52,415 nucleotides of DNA. Origin: JBHELG01 sp046263195 (GTDB lineage Bacteria > Actinomycetota > Nitriliruptoria > Nitriliruptorales > JAHWKO01). The translations under genes were made by a program, and so were the position numbers. Below the pieces are notes generated by a model that was given only the letters and a program-made list of their open reading frames with translations, did not search any database and was not told the origin of the DNA. The stretch is taken from positions 1 to 52,415 of the forward strand of contig JBHELG010000055.1 in the NCBI GenBank assembly GCA_046263195.1, in the 5' to 3' direction. Shown piece by piece: positions 25,826 to 34,932 of this stretch. The stretch's first letter is position 1. Each line of letters opens with the position of its first letter.

Positions 25826-25850
25826 GGGCGATCGGTCAGGAGAGAAGGAC

Positions 25851-26966
25851 GTGGGGGTGAGGGTGGGACTCGTCGGCCTGCCGAACGTGGGTAAGACGAC
25901 CCTTTTCAACGCTCTCTCCCATGCAGGTGCGGCCGTCGCGAACTTCCCGTTCAGCACGATCGAACCGAACGTCGCCGTCGTCCCGGTGCCAGACCGGCGC
26001 CTGGCCCGTCTCGCCCAGCTGGCCGGCTCTGCCAGGGCTGCTCCGACGACCATCCACTTCGTCGACATTGCAGGGCTGGTAGCGGGGGCGAGCCATGGCG
26101 AGGGCCTCGGCAACCAGTTCCTCGCCCACATTCGCGAGGTGGACGCCATCTGTCACGTGGTCCGCTGCTTCGAGGACCCGGACGTGGCACATGTCTCCGG
26201 CAGGGTAGACCCGGCCGAAGACATCGGCGTGGTGGCAACCGAACTCGTTCTCAGGGACCTGGAGACGGTCGAGAAACGGTTGGAGCGCACCACTCGGGCC
26301 GCGCGGGGCGATCCTTCGCTGCGCGACGACTTGGAGCTGCTCGAGCGGTTGCGTGACCACCTCGCCGCCGGGGCTCCGGCACGCACCTTCCCTTCCGCGG
26401 CAGACGACGACGAAGCCCTCGCCGGCCTCTTCCTGCTGACGGCGAAGCCGGTTCTCTACCTGGCGAACGTCGCGGAGGAGGACCTGCCTCGTGGGGGGCC
26501 ACATGCGGAGGCGGTGCGCAAGCTGGCCGAGCACGAAGGCGCCGGACTCGGCGGGGCGGGGCGCACGGAAGTGCTGGTCGGTTGTGCACAGCTCGAGGCG
26601 GAGCTGCTCGAGCTGGGTGACGAGGAGCGAGCCGAATACCTCGCGAGCGTGGGACTCGAGCGGAGCGGCCTCGACCGCCTCGTCGAAGCCGCTCACCGCC
26701 TGCTGAACCTTGTGGTCTTCTTCAGCGCCAACCCCAACGAAGCCCGGGCGTGGACGGTGCCGGCGGGGACCCGTGCACAGCGCGCCGCCGGAGAGATCCA
26801 TTCGGATCTCGAGCGCGGATTTGTCCGAGCCGAGGTGATCCCATTCGAGGATTACGATCGGCTCGGCTCAGAAGTGGCCGTGCGTGAGGCCGGCCGGTTG
26901 CGGATCGAGGGCCGTGATTACAAGGTTGCCGACGGTGACGTACTCCACATCCGCTTCAACGTGTAG
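25851..26966 (+). CDS. ychF: Redox-regulated ATPase/GTPase YchF (OLA1 family)
   Basis: 371 residues of the Obg/OLA1 family. G1 is GLPNVGKTTLF, G3 is DIAGLV, and G4 reads NVAEED, the NxxE variant that favours ATP over GTP. A coiled-coil insertion (about 125-190) and a C-terminal TGS-type domain (SANPNEARAWTVPAGTRAQRAAGEIHSDLERGFVRAEVI) follow, ending VADGDVLHIRFNV. YchF binds ribosomes and is linked to stress responses. GTG start at 25851, directly after the intergenic repeat block. Confidence 0.95.
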   Translation: MGVRVGLVGLPNVGKTTLFNALSHAGAAVANFPFSTIEPNVAVVPVPDRRLARLAQLAGSARAAPTTIHFVDIAGLVAGASHGEGLGNQFLAHIREVDAICHVVRCFEDPDVAHVSGRVDPAEDIGVVATELVLRDLETVEKRLERTTRAARGDPSLRDDLELLERLRDHLAAGAPARTFPSAADDDEALAGLFLLTAKPVLYLANVAEEDLPRGGPHAEAVRKLAEHEGAGLGGAGRTEVLVGCAQLEAELLELGDEERAEYLASVGLERSGLDRLVEAAHRLLNLVVFFSANPNEARAWTVPAGTRAQRAAGEIHSDLERGFVRAEVIPFEDYDRLGSEVAVREAGRLRIEGRDYKVADGDVLHIRFNV

Positions 26967-26998
26967 GTTCGCTCGTCGGACGCGCCAGGAGACAGTGA

Positions 26999-27187
26999 AT
27001 GGCTCGAAGGGAACCGATCAGCCGGCTCGAGGTAGCGGCGTGTCCCACCCATCGCACGAATGTGGGTCACTACAAGGACCACGACGTCGGCTGTGACTGC
27101 CTGACCGAGGAGCGTCGCACCGAGCTCGCCAAGCGGCTGGCGGAGGCACGAGATGAGGGCCATCCGCTCGCTGAGCCGGCCGAGTAA
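26999..27187 (+). CDS. Small Cys/His-rich protein
   Basis: 62 residues with AGGAGA six bases before the ATG. The middle holds CPTHRTNVGHYKDHDVGC followed by DC, placing Cys15, His18, His24, His28, Cys32 and Cys34 close enough to bind a metal. The C-terminal half is a charged helix (EERRTELAKRLAEARDEG). Codon use fits the neighbours. It lies 32 bases after ychF and overlaps the ABC1 kinase start by 35 bases, so the three genes are probably one operon. I do not recognise the family. Confidence 0.6.
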   Translation: MARREPISRLEVAACPTHRTNVGHYKDHDVGCDCLTEERRTELAKRLAEARDEGHPLAEPAE

Positions 27188-28577
27188 CCGCATGTCGCGC
27201 AGAGCACTCGGGGGGCGTTTCCAGCGGGGCGCGCGTTTGGCCAGTACGAGTCTCCGCTCCGCAGCCGGCCTCGCGGCGGCCAAGGCACGCCAGGCGACTG
27301 GGGGTGACGCCGACCCAGCCGAATTCCACGCGGTGACCGCCGAGATGCTCACCGAGGTGCTCGGCGAGATGAAGGGAGCGGCGATGAAGCTCGGCCAGCT
27401 CCTCAGCTTCGTCGACGTGGACCTCCCGCCCGACGTCAGAACCATCTACCACGAGGCGCTCGCGAGCCTGCGCGACAACGCGCCCCCGCTCGATTCGGAC
27501 CTCATCGCCCAGGTTGTCACCGAGGAGTACGGCGCCCCTCCTGAAGCCATCTTCGCCGAATGGGACCCAAACCCTCTCGCTGCTGCGTCGATAGGCCAGG
27601 TCCATGCCGCGCGTCTCGATGGGGGGCGCGACGTGATCGTGAAGGTCCAGTATCCCGGGGTCGCCGAAGCGGTGCGAGCCGACCTTCGCAATGCCGAGAC
27701 GTTCACGCCGCTCGCCCGGGTCATCTCCCCCCACCTGGAGGTCGAGCCGCTCATAGAAGAGCTGCGCGAGCGAGTGAACGACGAGCTCGACTATCAGCGC
27801 GAGGCGACCTATCAGCGAGCATTTGCCAATCGCTACAAGGGCCACCCCATCATTCACATACCCGAAGTGGTGGCCGACCTGTGCCGGGCGCGCGTGCTCG
27901 TCGCCGAGCGGGTGCGAGGACGATCGTTCGACGCCATTGCGAAGGAGGGCACCGAAGAGGAGCGACAGCGACTCGGCGAGATCGTGTTCCGCTACGCCTT
28001 CGGGACCATCGAGCGCTTCCGGCTCTTCAACGGCGACCCTCATCCGGGCAACTACCTGTACGAGGACGAAGGGCGAGTCGCCTTCCTCGACTACGGCTCG
28101 GTGAAGATGTTCAGTCGCGAGCGCTTCGCCCACATGGAGGCCATGAACGAGACGGTGCTCCGCGGTGACGCCGGGGAGCTTGTCGTGCGCCTGCGCGAGT
28201 CCGGCTTCCTTCCGCCAGGAGTGGAGATCGACCCTGAGCTCATGCTCGAGTGGTTCCTGCTCTACATGCGCCCCGTCGCCGCGCCTCAGCCCTTCACCTA
28301 CACCCCCGAGTTCGCCGCCGAGGTCATCCGGTCCACGACCCACCCGCGTAGCAAGTACCTCGAGGTCCTGCGACCGCTCAACCTCCCCCCCGACTATCTG
28401 CTCCTCAACCGCATCCACTGGGGAGTGAACAGCGTCCTCGCCCGCCTACGGGCCGCGAACGACTGGCGAGCCATCCGGGAGGAGTACGTCGAGGGGGCTC
28501 CGCCCGCGACCCCTCTCGGGGTCGCGGACCGGGCATGGTGGGAATCCCGGGAGCCGGTCTACGACCCTCCGGCCTGA
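27153..28577 (+). CDS. ABC1/UbiB-family atypical kinase
   Basis: 474 residues of the ABC1/ADCK/UbiB family. KLGQLLS is the family KxGQ signature (about residue 79), AAASIGQVH the Ala-rich loop replacing the Gly-rich loop, IVKVQYPG the ATP-Lys region, NGDPHPGNYL the catalytic loop and LDYGSVK the DFG equivalent. UbiB proteins support quinone or lipid metabolism; no quinone gene is nearby. ATG 27153 has GGAGG six bases upstream; ATG 27192 (MSRRALGG) is a shorter option that avoids overlapping the small upstream gene. Confidence 0.9.
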   Translation: MRAIRSLSRPSNRMSRRALGGRFQRGARLASTSLRSAAGLAAAKARQATGGDADPAEFHAVTAEMLTEVLGEMKGAAMKLGQLLSFVDVDLPPDVRTIYHEALASLRDNAPPLDSDLIAQVVTEEYGAPPEAIFAEWDPNPLAAASIGQVHAARLDGGRDVIVKVQYPGVAEAVRADLRNAETFTPLARVISPHLEVEPLIEELRERVNDELDYQREATYQRAFANRYKGHPIIHIPEVVADLCRARVLVAERVRGRSFDAIAKEGTEEERQRLGEIVFRYAFGTIERFRLFNGDPHPGNYLYEDEGRVAFLDYGSVKMFSRERFAHMEAMNETVLRGDAGELVVRLRESGFLPPGVEIDPELMLEWFLLYMRPVAAPQPFTYTPEFAAEVIRSTTHPRSKYLEVLRPLNLPPDYLLLNRIHWGVNSVLARLRAANDWRAIREEYVEGAPPATPLGVADRAWWESREPVYDPPA

Positions 28578-28630
28578 GCCGGGACGGGCGCTGGTCCAGA
28601 CGGCTTCGCTGTCGCCTGCGCCGTCAACTC

Positions 28631-30424
28631 TCACACGTCGCGGTAGATGTCTTCGATGGCGTGCTCGTACTTCTCGGCGACGACGTGGCGCTTCACCTTC
28701 AACGTAGGCGTGAGCTCGCCCTCTTCGATGCTGAAATCGTCCGGGATGATGCGGAACTCCCTGATGGACTCTGCCCGTGAAACGGCCTTGTTCGCCTCGT
28801 CCACTGCCTGCTGGATCTCTCCTCGCAGGTCCGGGTCGTCGACGAGGTCCGCTATCGACTTGCCGTTCTTGCCCTGCTCTCGCGCCCAGGCGGAGAAGCG
28901 TTCGTCGTCGATGGTCACGAGCGCAGCAATGAATGGCCTCCCGTCACCGACGACCATGGCCTGGCTCACGAGGGGGTGGCGCCGCAGGCGGTCCTCCAGC
29001 ACGCTCGGAACGACGTTCTTGCCACCGGCCGTGACGATCATCTCCTTCTTGCGCCCGGTCACCCGCAGGAAGCCATCACGGTCGAGCTCGCCCAGGTCGC
29101 CGGTGTGGAAGAAGCCCTCCTCGTCGATCGCCTCACGAGTGGCTTCCTCGTCGCGGAAGTAGCCCTCGAAGACCTGCCTCCCCTTCGCGAGGATCTCGCC
29201 GTCATCGACGATGCGGATGGTGGTGCCCGGAATGGGCTGGCCGACCGTCCCGATCTTCCATCCGCCGGGCCGATTAGCGGTGAGCACGGGAGAAGTCTCC
29301 GTCAGCCCGTAGCCCTCGAACACCCGAATACCAACGCCGTTGAACACGTGGCCGAGGCGTTCGCCAAGCGCGCCACCACCTGCGATGGCGAACTCCAGTT
29401 CCCCGCCGAAGGCGGCACGCAGCCGCCGATACACGAGCAGGTCGAACAGGACGTGACGCACCTGGGTGGCAGGCCGCACCTCCCCGGACCGCTCCTCACG
29501 CGACCATTGCTGGGCATCGTCCATGGCTCGCTCGAAGACCGGCCCCCGGCCGCTCTGCTGTGCCTTGCGCTGAGCGGTGTCGTAGATCCTCTCGAAGACG
29601 CGCGGGACCGCCGCCACCCAGGAGGGGCGGAACATCGGTGCCTCTTCTGTCAGGCTCTTCGGATCGGTGGCGAACCCCACCCTCATGCCGTGCTCGACGC
29701 AGGCGAGCATGAGCATTCTCGCGAAGGAGTGGGCGAGCGGGAGGAAGAGCAGCTGGGACTGCTCGCCCCTCAGCACCTCACGGAGGTGGTCGAGCGTCTG
29801 GAGGACGTCCCAGCGCAGGTTGCCGTGTGTGAGCACGCAGCCTTTCGGTTGCCCCGTCGTACCTGAGGTGTAGATGATGGTGGCGACGGAGTCCGGCCCC
29901 AGGCCGCCGCTCCGCTCTTCGAACTCGGAGAAATCAACCCCCTCGCCGCGACGGGCGATGTCGTCCAGCCCGCTGCGCTCGATGACGAAAACGTGCTCAC
30001 AACTCGGCAGGTTGCTTGCGACGCTTTCGAAGTCTGCCTTCAGGTCGGGGGTCTCGAAGATCGCGACCTTCGCTTCACTGTTGCCGATGATCCACTCGAT
30101 CTGCTCGGCCGAGTCCGTCTCGTAGATGGGAACAGTTACCGCTCCGGCCGCGAGGATGGCGTAATCGAGCAAGGGCCACTCGACGCGGGTGCTCGACATG
30201 AGCGCAACACGATCACCCGCATCCACTCCCAGTCCTATGAACCCGCAGGCTAGATCCTGCACCCGTTCAGCGAACTCGGAGGCCGTGATGTCTACGAAGT
30301 GGTCCCCATGCCGGTAGGCGAGCATGGGTCGGTGGGGGGTGACCGCCGCGTGATGCCACAGTGGGTCGAGAAGGGTCGCGTTGGCTGGTAGCTGCACCTC
30401 TTCCGAGCCGCTGTACTCCGCCAT
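28631..30424 (-). CDS. Long-chain acyl-CoA synthetase (AMP-forming, FadD15-like)
   Basis: 597 residues with the full ANL set: ATIIYTSGTTGQPKGCVLTHGNL (P-loop), FEGYGLTETSP (A5), FFHTGDLGELDRDGFLRVTGRKKEMIVTAGGKNVVPSVLE (hinge and FACS signature), and a C-terminal lid with TLKVKRHVV. It activates long-chain fatty acids to acyl-CoA through acyl-AMP. The ATG at 30424 (MAEYSGSEEV) has GGGAGGG upstream; the frame extends further but without conserved sequence. It converges with the ABC1 kinase gene. Confidence 0.92.
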   Translation of the reverse strand: MAEYSGSEEVQLPANATLLDPLWHHAAVTPHRPMLAYRHGDHFVDITASEFAERVQDLACGFIGLGVDAGDRVALMSSTRVEWPLLDYAILAAGAVTVPIYETDSAEQIEWIIGNSEAKVAIFETPDLKADFESVASNLPSCEHVFVIERSGLDDIARRGEGVDFSEFEERSGGLGPDSVATIIYTSGTTGQPKGCVLTHGNLRWDVLQTLDHLREVLRGEQSQLLFLPLAHSFARMLMLACVEHGMRVGFATDPKSLTEEAPMFRPSWVAAVPRVFERIYDTAQRKAQQSGRGPVFERAMDDAQQWSREERSGEVRPATQVRHVLFDLLVYRRLRAAFGGELEFAIAGGGALGERLGHVFNGVGIRVFEGYGLTETSPVLTANRPGGWKIGTVGQPIPGTTIRIVDDGEILAKGRQVFEGYFRDEEATREAIDEEGFFHTGDLGELDRDGFLRVTGRKKEMIVTAGGKNVVPSVLEDRLRRHPLVSQAMVVGDGRPFIAALVTIDDERFSAWAREQGKNGKSIADLVDDPDLRGEIQQAVDEANKAVSRAESIREFRIIPDDFSIEEGELTPTLKVKRHVVAEKYEHAIEDIYRDV

Positions 30425-30597
30425 CAGGGTCCCTCCCGCCTTGATCGGGCCCTCCACCGCCGCCCGACGCGCTCCTCGCGCCACTCGGCGGCGTTTCGAG
30501 CGAGGCTATCAGGGCTCGAATCCGTTCCGACCGACACAAAGGACCTTTCCTTGTCTCCACAGCCAAACCCGGGCCTGTATCGACTCCCCTCGGCTGC

Positions 30598-31239
30598 TCA
30601 GAGCGCGCGAACAGGCTGCGGATGGCGCTCTGCTCTGGCAAGGCTGCGAACGGTCGCGAGCCCTCCGGCCCGTACGGCCGCCAGCTCTCCGAGAAGCGCC
30701 GCCACCTCGCGGTAGGCCGCCTCGGGCAACTCGGGGTCCTGTCGGTCCAGGCTCACGGCAAGATCGTCGAGGTGCACGACGAGTTCGACGAGCCGGGTGC
30801 GCAGATATTCATCGAGTGTGAGCACGAGGTCGTGCAGGACCGAGACCCGCCGCTGCGACGTGTCGATGGCAGGCAGCTGCTCGCTGAGGCGAGCGGTGGC
30901 AGTTTCGACGCTCGCCAGCAGAGCATCGGCTCCGCCCGCAGCTGCTGCGGCGCTACGACGGCGGACCCCGATGTGGAACTCGCTGTCGATGGGGTCGTGA
31001 TTTCCCAGCACGAGCACGAAGTAGTCCACGGCGGTCTTCAGCTCGCGGCCCCCTGCAGGCTCCGGAGCATCGAGGTAGTGCTCGACGACCAGGACAGCGC
31101 GACCGAGATGGCCAGCCAGCCCGCTGACGTCGTATCCGCCCAACGCGCTCGGTCTGTTCCAACGGCTCCGGACGTCCTCGCTCGCCAGGACGTCGGCGGC
31201 AGCGCGTGCCAGGTCGAGGAACAACGCCCCGTGCGACAT
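30598..31239 (-). CDS. Maleylpyruvate isomerase N-terminal domain (DinB-like, mycothiol-dependent type) protein
   Basis: 213 residues forming a predicted four-helix DinB/MDMPI bundle. The core motif GLAGHLGRAVLVVEHYL contains the His of the first metal ligand set, and DEYLRTRLVELVVHLDDLAVSL carries the second conserved helix with HxDD. Family members use mycothiol as thiol cofactor or bind metal; the substrate is unknown. It is divergent from the Ser/Thr kinase gene, with 201 bases between the two starts. Confidence 0.75.
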   Translation of the reverse strand: MSHGALFLDLARAAADVLASEDVRSRWNRPSALGGYDVSGLAGHLGRAVLVVEHYLDAPEPAGGRELKTAVDYFVLVLGNHDPIDSEFHIGVRRRSAAAAAGGADALLASVETATARLSEQLPAIDTSQRRVSVLHDLVLTLDEYLRTRLVELVVHLDDLAVSLDRQDPELPEAAYREVAALLGELAAVRAGGLATVRSLARAERHPQPVRAL

Positions 31240-31440
31240 GTCGCCAGCCTACTGGGCTACGACTACAGGACCCAGGCGCTGACGCCACGACCGCCGCGGC
31301 GGGACCGAAGGCTGGGCACCACGGGTCCACGTCATTGCGGGCGAATCGCCAAGTCCTCCCGTAAGGTAATCTGCACATGGCAGGGGGATGCCGAAGTTCA
31401 ACACTGAGGTTCGACTGCAAGCCGTGGCGACACTCCCGCA

Positions 31441-33102
31441 ATGACGACCAGTCCAGCGCGACCGGGATTCATGACCACAGACAGGACCCACCTGGCCAGC
31501 GAGCTTCCCGGCTACGTGCTGCTCGAGCGCATCGGGGTTGGCGCTCTGACGACGGTCTACCGCGGCCACGTGGCGGGCCATCCCGACCAGGTCGTGGCGA
31601 TAAAGCGGCTGAGGGCCGCCAATGATCCCGACGCCATCGCCCGCGCTCGACTCGAGGCCGAGGCGCTGGCAAGGCTCCGCCACCCCGCGATCGCCCGAAT
31701 TCTCGACGTGGTCCCCGACGGCGAGGGGGTGGCGATCGTGCTGCCCTACCTCGAAGGCGGCTCTCTGGCGGACCGTCTGGCCCAGCCGGACCCGCTGCAT
31801 CCTGCATCGGTGGCGTTCATCGGCGCGACCATGGCCGAGGCGCTGGGGGTCGCGCACGCCCATGGCATCGTGCACCGGGACGTGAAGCCAGCCAACATCC
31901 TGTTCACAGCATCAGACGATCCCGTATTGAGCGACTTCGGTGCCGCGCGAATCGAGGGCTCCCAGCGCCTGACCGCGCACGGGCACAACATCGGAACCGC
32001 CGAGTACCTCGACCCGGTCGTGGCGTCGGGGCGTGAGCCCGATGCCCGTAGTGACATCTATTCCCTGGGAGTGGTGAGCTACGAGGCACTGGCCGGTACG
32101 CCCCCCTATGCCGGCTCCACCCCCCTGGCGACCCTGCGAGCAGCCGACCGAGGCCTGCACGTGCCGCTGGCCGAGGCAGCCCCCCAAGCGCCCCCGCGAC
32201 TGGTGGCGACCATCGAACGGGCCATGTCGCGCGACCCGGCGGAGCGCTTCGCCAGCGCCTATGACCTGGCGGCGTCCTTTCGCGCAGCACTTAGAGAGAT
32301 CCCGGCCCATACCCAGCAGAACGATCGGGAGTCCGCCGCCTCGGCTGTCGCGGTGCCATCCGGGCCACAGGCTGCGCCGACCGCGCCACCGGTTGCGCCA
32401 CCTGAGGTGCCACCGGGAGGGTCATCGGCTGCGACCGCAGAGGCAGGGCTCGGAGAGCGGTCGGGCGGCACGCAGCTCTTTGGTCCCAGGCCTGCTCCTC
32501 CCGAACCGCAACCGGATCGGGAGCAGCGCTCCAAGCGCGTGCCTCTGCTCGCAGCCGCCACCGTGCTCATGGTGACTGGGCTCGCTGCTGCCATCTGGCT
32601 CGGACTCTGGGACAGAGAGCGAGCGGAGGTGGTCCCGCCCGGGCCTGCGGTCGATGCCCCCGTTGCTACGTCCGCCCCCGCACCCGAGTCTGCTGCCATG
32701 CCTGCCCCCAACACGAGGGGACGTGACTTCGACCGCATCATCCGGGAGATGATCGCGTTTCAGGACTGGCTGAAGTCGCATCCCCGGCCGGAGCTTCTCA
32801 CCGTCATCTACGACGCGTCTTGCCCCTGCTATGCGCAGGCCCTGACCGAGTTGTCGACTCTGCGGGACCAGGGGCTCCGATTCGAAGGTCGGGGTGTAGC
32901 CGTAGAGACGATCGAAGTCATCCAAGCATCCGATAGGCTTGCGCGACTGAAGGTCTCACTCCGGCACTTGGACCAGGAGCTCGTGGCCGTCAATCGCGGT
33001 GTCTCACAACGAGTTCAAGGTGCGGGTTTGAGGGTCTACGAGTTCACGCTCGGCCTCGCCGCCGATCAGTGGAGGATCACTGCGGCCACCCGCACAGGCT
33101 GA
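31441..33102 (+). CDS. Membrane Ser/Thr protein kinase with extracytoplasmic domain
   Basis: 553 residues. The kinase domain spans about 25-290: IGVGALTTVYRG (Gly loop), VVAIKRL (ATP Lys), HRDVKPANIL (catalytic loop), SDFGAAR (DFG), GTAEYLDP (APE position degenerate) and DIYSLGVVSYEAL. A Pro/Ala-rich juxtamembrane linker (about 300-370) leads to one TM helix (VPLLAAATVLMVTGLAAAIWLGLW), then about 160 residues outside. The outer domain is not PASTA; it begins FDRIIREMIAFQDWL and has a CPC pair (DASCPCYAQAL). ATG 31471 is an alternative start. Confidence 0.9.
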   Translation: MTTSPARPGFMTTDRTHLASELPGYVLLERIGVGALTTVYRGHVAGHPDQVVAIKRLRAANDPDAIARARLEAEALARLRHPAIARILDVVPDGEGVAIVLPYLEGGSLADRLAQPDPLHPASVAFIGATMAEALGVAHAHGIVHRDVKPANILFTASDDPVLSDFGAARIEGSQRLTAHGHNIGTAEYLDPVVASGREPDARSDIYSLGVVSYEALAGTPPYAGSTPLATLRAADRGLHVPLAEAAPQAPPRLVATIERAMSRDPAERFASAYDLAASFRAALREIPAHTQQNDRESAASAVAVPSGPQAAPTAPPVAPPEVPPGGSSAATAEAGLGERSGGTQLFGPRPAPPEPQPDREQRSKRVPLLAAATVLMVTGLAAAIWLGLWDRERAEVVPPGPAVDAPVATSAPAPESAAMPAPNTRGRDFDRIIREMIAFQDWLKSHPRPELLTVIYDASCPCYAQALTELSTLRDQGLRFEGRGVAVETIEVIQASDRLARLKVSLRHLDQELVAVNRGVSQRVQGAGLRVYEFTLGLAADQWRITAATRTG

Positions 33103-33135
33103 GCTCCGCAGGCGGTTTCACGAGGGCGAACCTCC

Positions 33136-34044
33136 ATGCACGCACGGCGCTCGTTTCTTCTGTTGGTGAACGACGCCGCCGGCGGGTTGGAACCGGAACG
33201 CCTCGCCGCTGCGTACGCCGTGCTGTCGGGAGGCGGCCGGGTCACGGTGGTCATGAGCAGGACACCTGCCGACGTGGACCGAGCGCTCGAGGGTCTCCAG
33301 GGGGGGACGCTCGTCGTGGCCGGCGGGGACGGCACTCTCCACCTCGCCGCACAGCGCCTCGACGCGGCCGGAATACTCGGCGAAGCAAGCGTGGCGGTCA
33401 TACCACTGGGGACCGGCAACGACCTCGCACGGGCCCTCGGCGTCCCACTGGACCCCGAGGAGGCGGCCAGAGTAGTGCTCGACGGTCACCCCCGCCGCCT
33501 CGACGTGCTCCGGGACGGGAGCGGCCTGATCGTCGTAAACGCCGTCCATCTCGGGATCGGCGCCGAGGCTGCCGAGCAGGCGGCAGGATTCAAAGACGAG
33601 CTGGGGACGCTGGCCTACCGGCTTGGAGGACTGCTGGCAGGTGTGCGTGAGTCGGGTTGGCAGCTGGCCGTGACTCTGGACGGGCGGGCTCTCACGGTGG
33701 AACACGAGCCTGTTCTCATGGTCGCCATAGCGAATGGGCCCACGATCGGTGGTGGCACTCCCCTCTGTCCCCCCGCACTCCCCGACGACGGCCTGCTCGA
33801 CGTCGTGGTGGTCTCCGCCACGAGCCTTACCGCCCGTGTCACCTTCGCGATCGCCCTGAGCAACGGTCAGCACCTCGACCGAGACGACGTGAACCATGCC
33901 CGAGGGCATGAGGTCAGCGTGCGGGGTGAAGCGGTGCGCCCCGATGCCGACGGTGAGGTGTCTGAGGCGCTCGACCACCACAGCTACCGCATCGATCCCG
34001 CGGCTTGGCAGCTGCTCGTTCCGGCAGATGTGGGGCACGCGTGA
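33136..34044 (+). CDS. Diacylglycerol kinase-like lipid kinase (DagK/YegS/LCB5 family)
   Basis: 302 residues of the DAGK catalytic family. LLLVNDAAGG opens the domain, LVVAGGDGTLHLAA is the GGDGT nucleotide motif and PLGTGNDLARALG the second signature. The C-terminal beta-sandwich follows (CPPALPDDGLLDVVVV and GEVSEALDHHSYRIDP). The enzyme phosphorylates diacylglycerol or a related lipid. It starts 33 bases after the kinase gene, probably in the same operon, which may link signalling to membrane lipid turnover. Confidence 0.9.
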   Translation: MHARRSFLLLVNDAAGGLEPERLAAAYAVLSGGGRVTVVMSRTPADVDRALEGLQGGTLVVAGGDGTLHLAAQRLDAAGILGEASVAVIPLGTGNDLARALGVPLDPEEAARVVLDGHPRRLDVLRDGSGLIVVNAVHLGIGAEAAEQAAGFKDELGTLAYRLGGLLAGVRESGWQLAVTLDGRALTVEHEPVLMVAIANGPTIGGGTPLCPPALPDDGLLDVVVVSATSLTARVTFAIALSNGQHLDRDDVNHARGHEVSVRGEAVRPDADGEVSEALDHHSYRIDPAAWQLLVPADVGHA

Positions 34045-34070
34045 GGGAAGTCTGGCGGTGGGCTCGGTAC

Positions 34071-34932
34071 CTACCTGGGTGCAGTCGGAGCCAGAAACCA
34101 GTCCAGCGCCTCCCGCGTGATCTCGGGAGGGACCACGTGGGGCCCGTCGAACTCACGGTACACGACCTCATGGCCGTGCCTGCGCAGGTCGGCGACGATC
34201 TTGCGACTCGTCGCGGTGATCGGGAGCACTTGGTCCTCCGTGCCGTGGGAAAGGAACACCCGGGGTCGCTCGCGCCGCTGCGGGGGCGCGGAGAACCCCG
34301 GTGAGAAGGCGAGGATGTGACCCGTCAGGTCGCCGTTCGCAAGCCCGAGCGACAGCGCGTACGAGGCGCCGTCGGAGAAGCCTTGAATCGCGACTCGTGC
34401 TGGATCGACCGCATGCCGAGCGAAGGTTGCCGCCAGCGCTGCATCGATGAAGGCGACGTCGGGACCGAGACTCCCGCTCATCAGGTCCCAGGTGCGCCCG
34501 CGTGACTCGGGAGCGAGCAGGACCAGTCCGGCCCGATCGGCGAAGGGCAGCAACGGCGCCAGGCCGCCCCGTGCGTCACCGCCGGCGCCCATGCAGGGCG
34601 ATCACAAGTGGGCGGGGAAGCTCCGGTCTGGGGCCGGATGGCGCATAGATGAGTCCGTCACGCTGCTCTGCGAGCCCAACGGGGTAGAGGCCCGGCGGCA
34701 CGGCGGGTGGGGCTCCGTGGCTGGAACGAGCTCGGAGCCGCCCGGCCTCCTGAGAGGGCTGGACCGTGGAATGACGCAACCTGCTCCCCAAGTCGCCTGC
34801 TTCACACGCTCCCGCCACAGTGCCGAGCATGGCTCCGAGCAGCCAGCGCCGCGACCGGCGCCGGCGAGCGTCCGAGGACTCAGCGGTTGACGTAGGGATG
34901 AGCCTGACCGTCGCCGGGACCGGGCAGCTCAT
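34071..34932 (-). pseudogene. Tat-type lipoprotein esterase (phospholipase/carboxylesterase-like), frameshifted
   Basis: Reading from ATG 34932, the N-terminus has SRRWLLG followed by LGTVAGAC, a twin-arginine lipoprotein signal with a lipobox Cys. The hydrolase domain begins (YAPSGPRPELPRPLVIALHG) and then stops at 34576. The rest, GAGGDARGGLAPLLPFADRAG, VAIQGFSDGASYAL (nucleophile Ser) and FDGPHVVPPEIT (catalytic His), continues in another frame to 34071. Removing one G from the GGG near 34592 would join the halves as LHGAGGDA. It is thus either a recent pseudogene or a single-base sequence error in a working gene. It overlaps the yibE/F 3' end by 53 bases. Confidence 0.75.

Noticed and set aside
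27018..28418. 466-codon minus-strand frame opposite the ABC1 kinase
   Set aside because: Antisense to a gene with all UbiB motifs; a by-product of high GC content.
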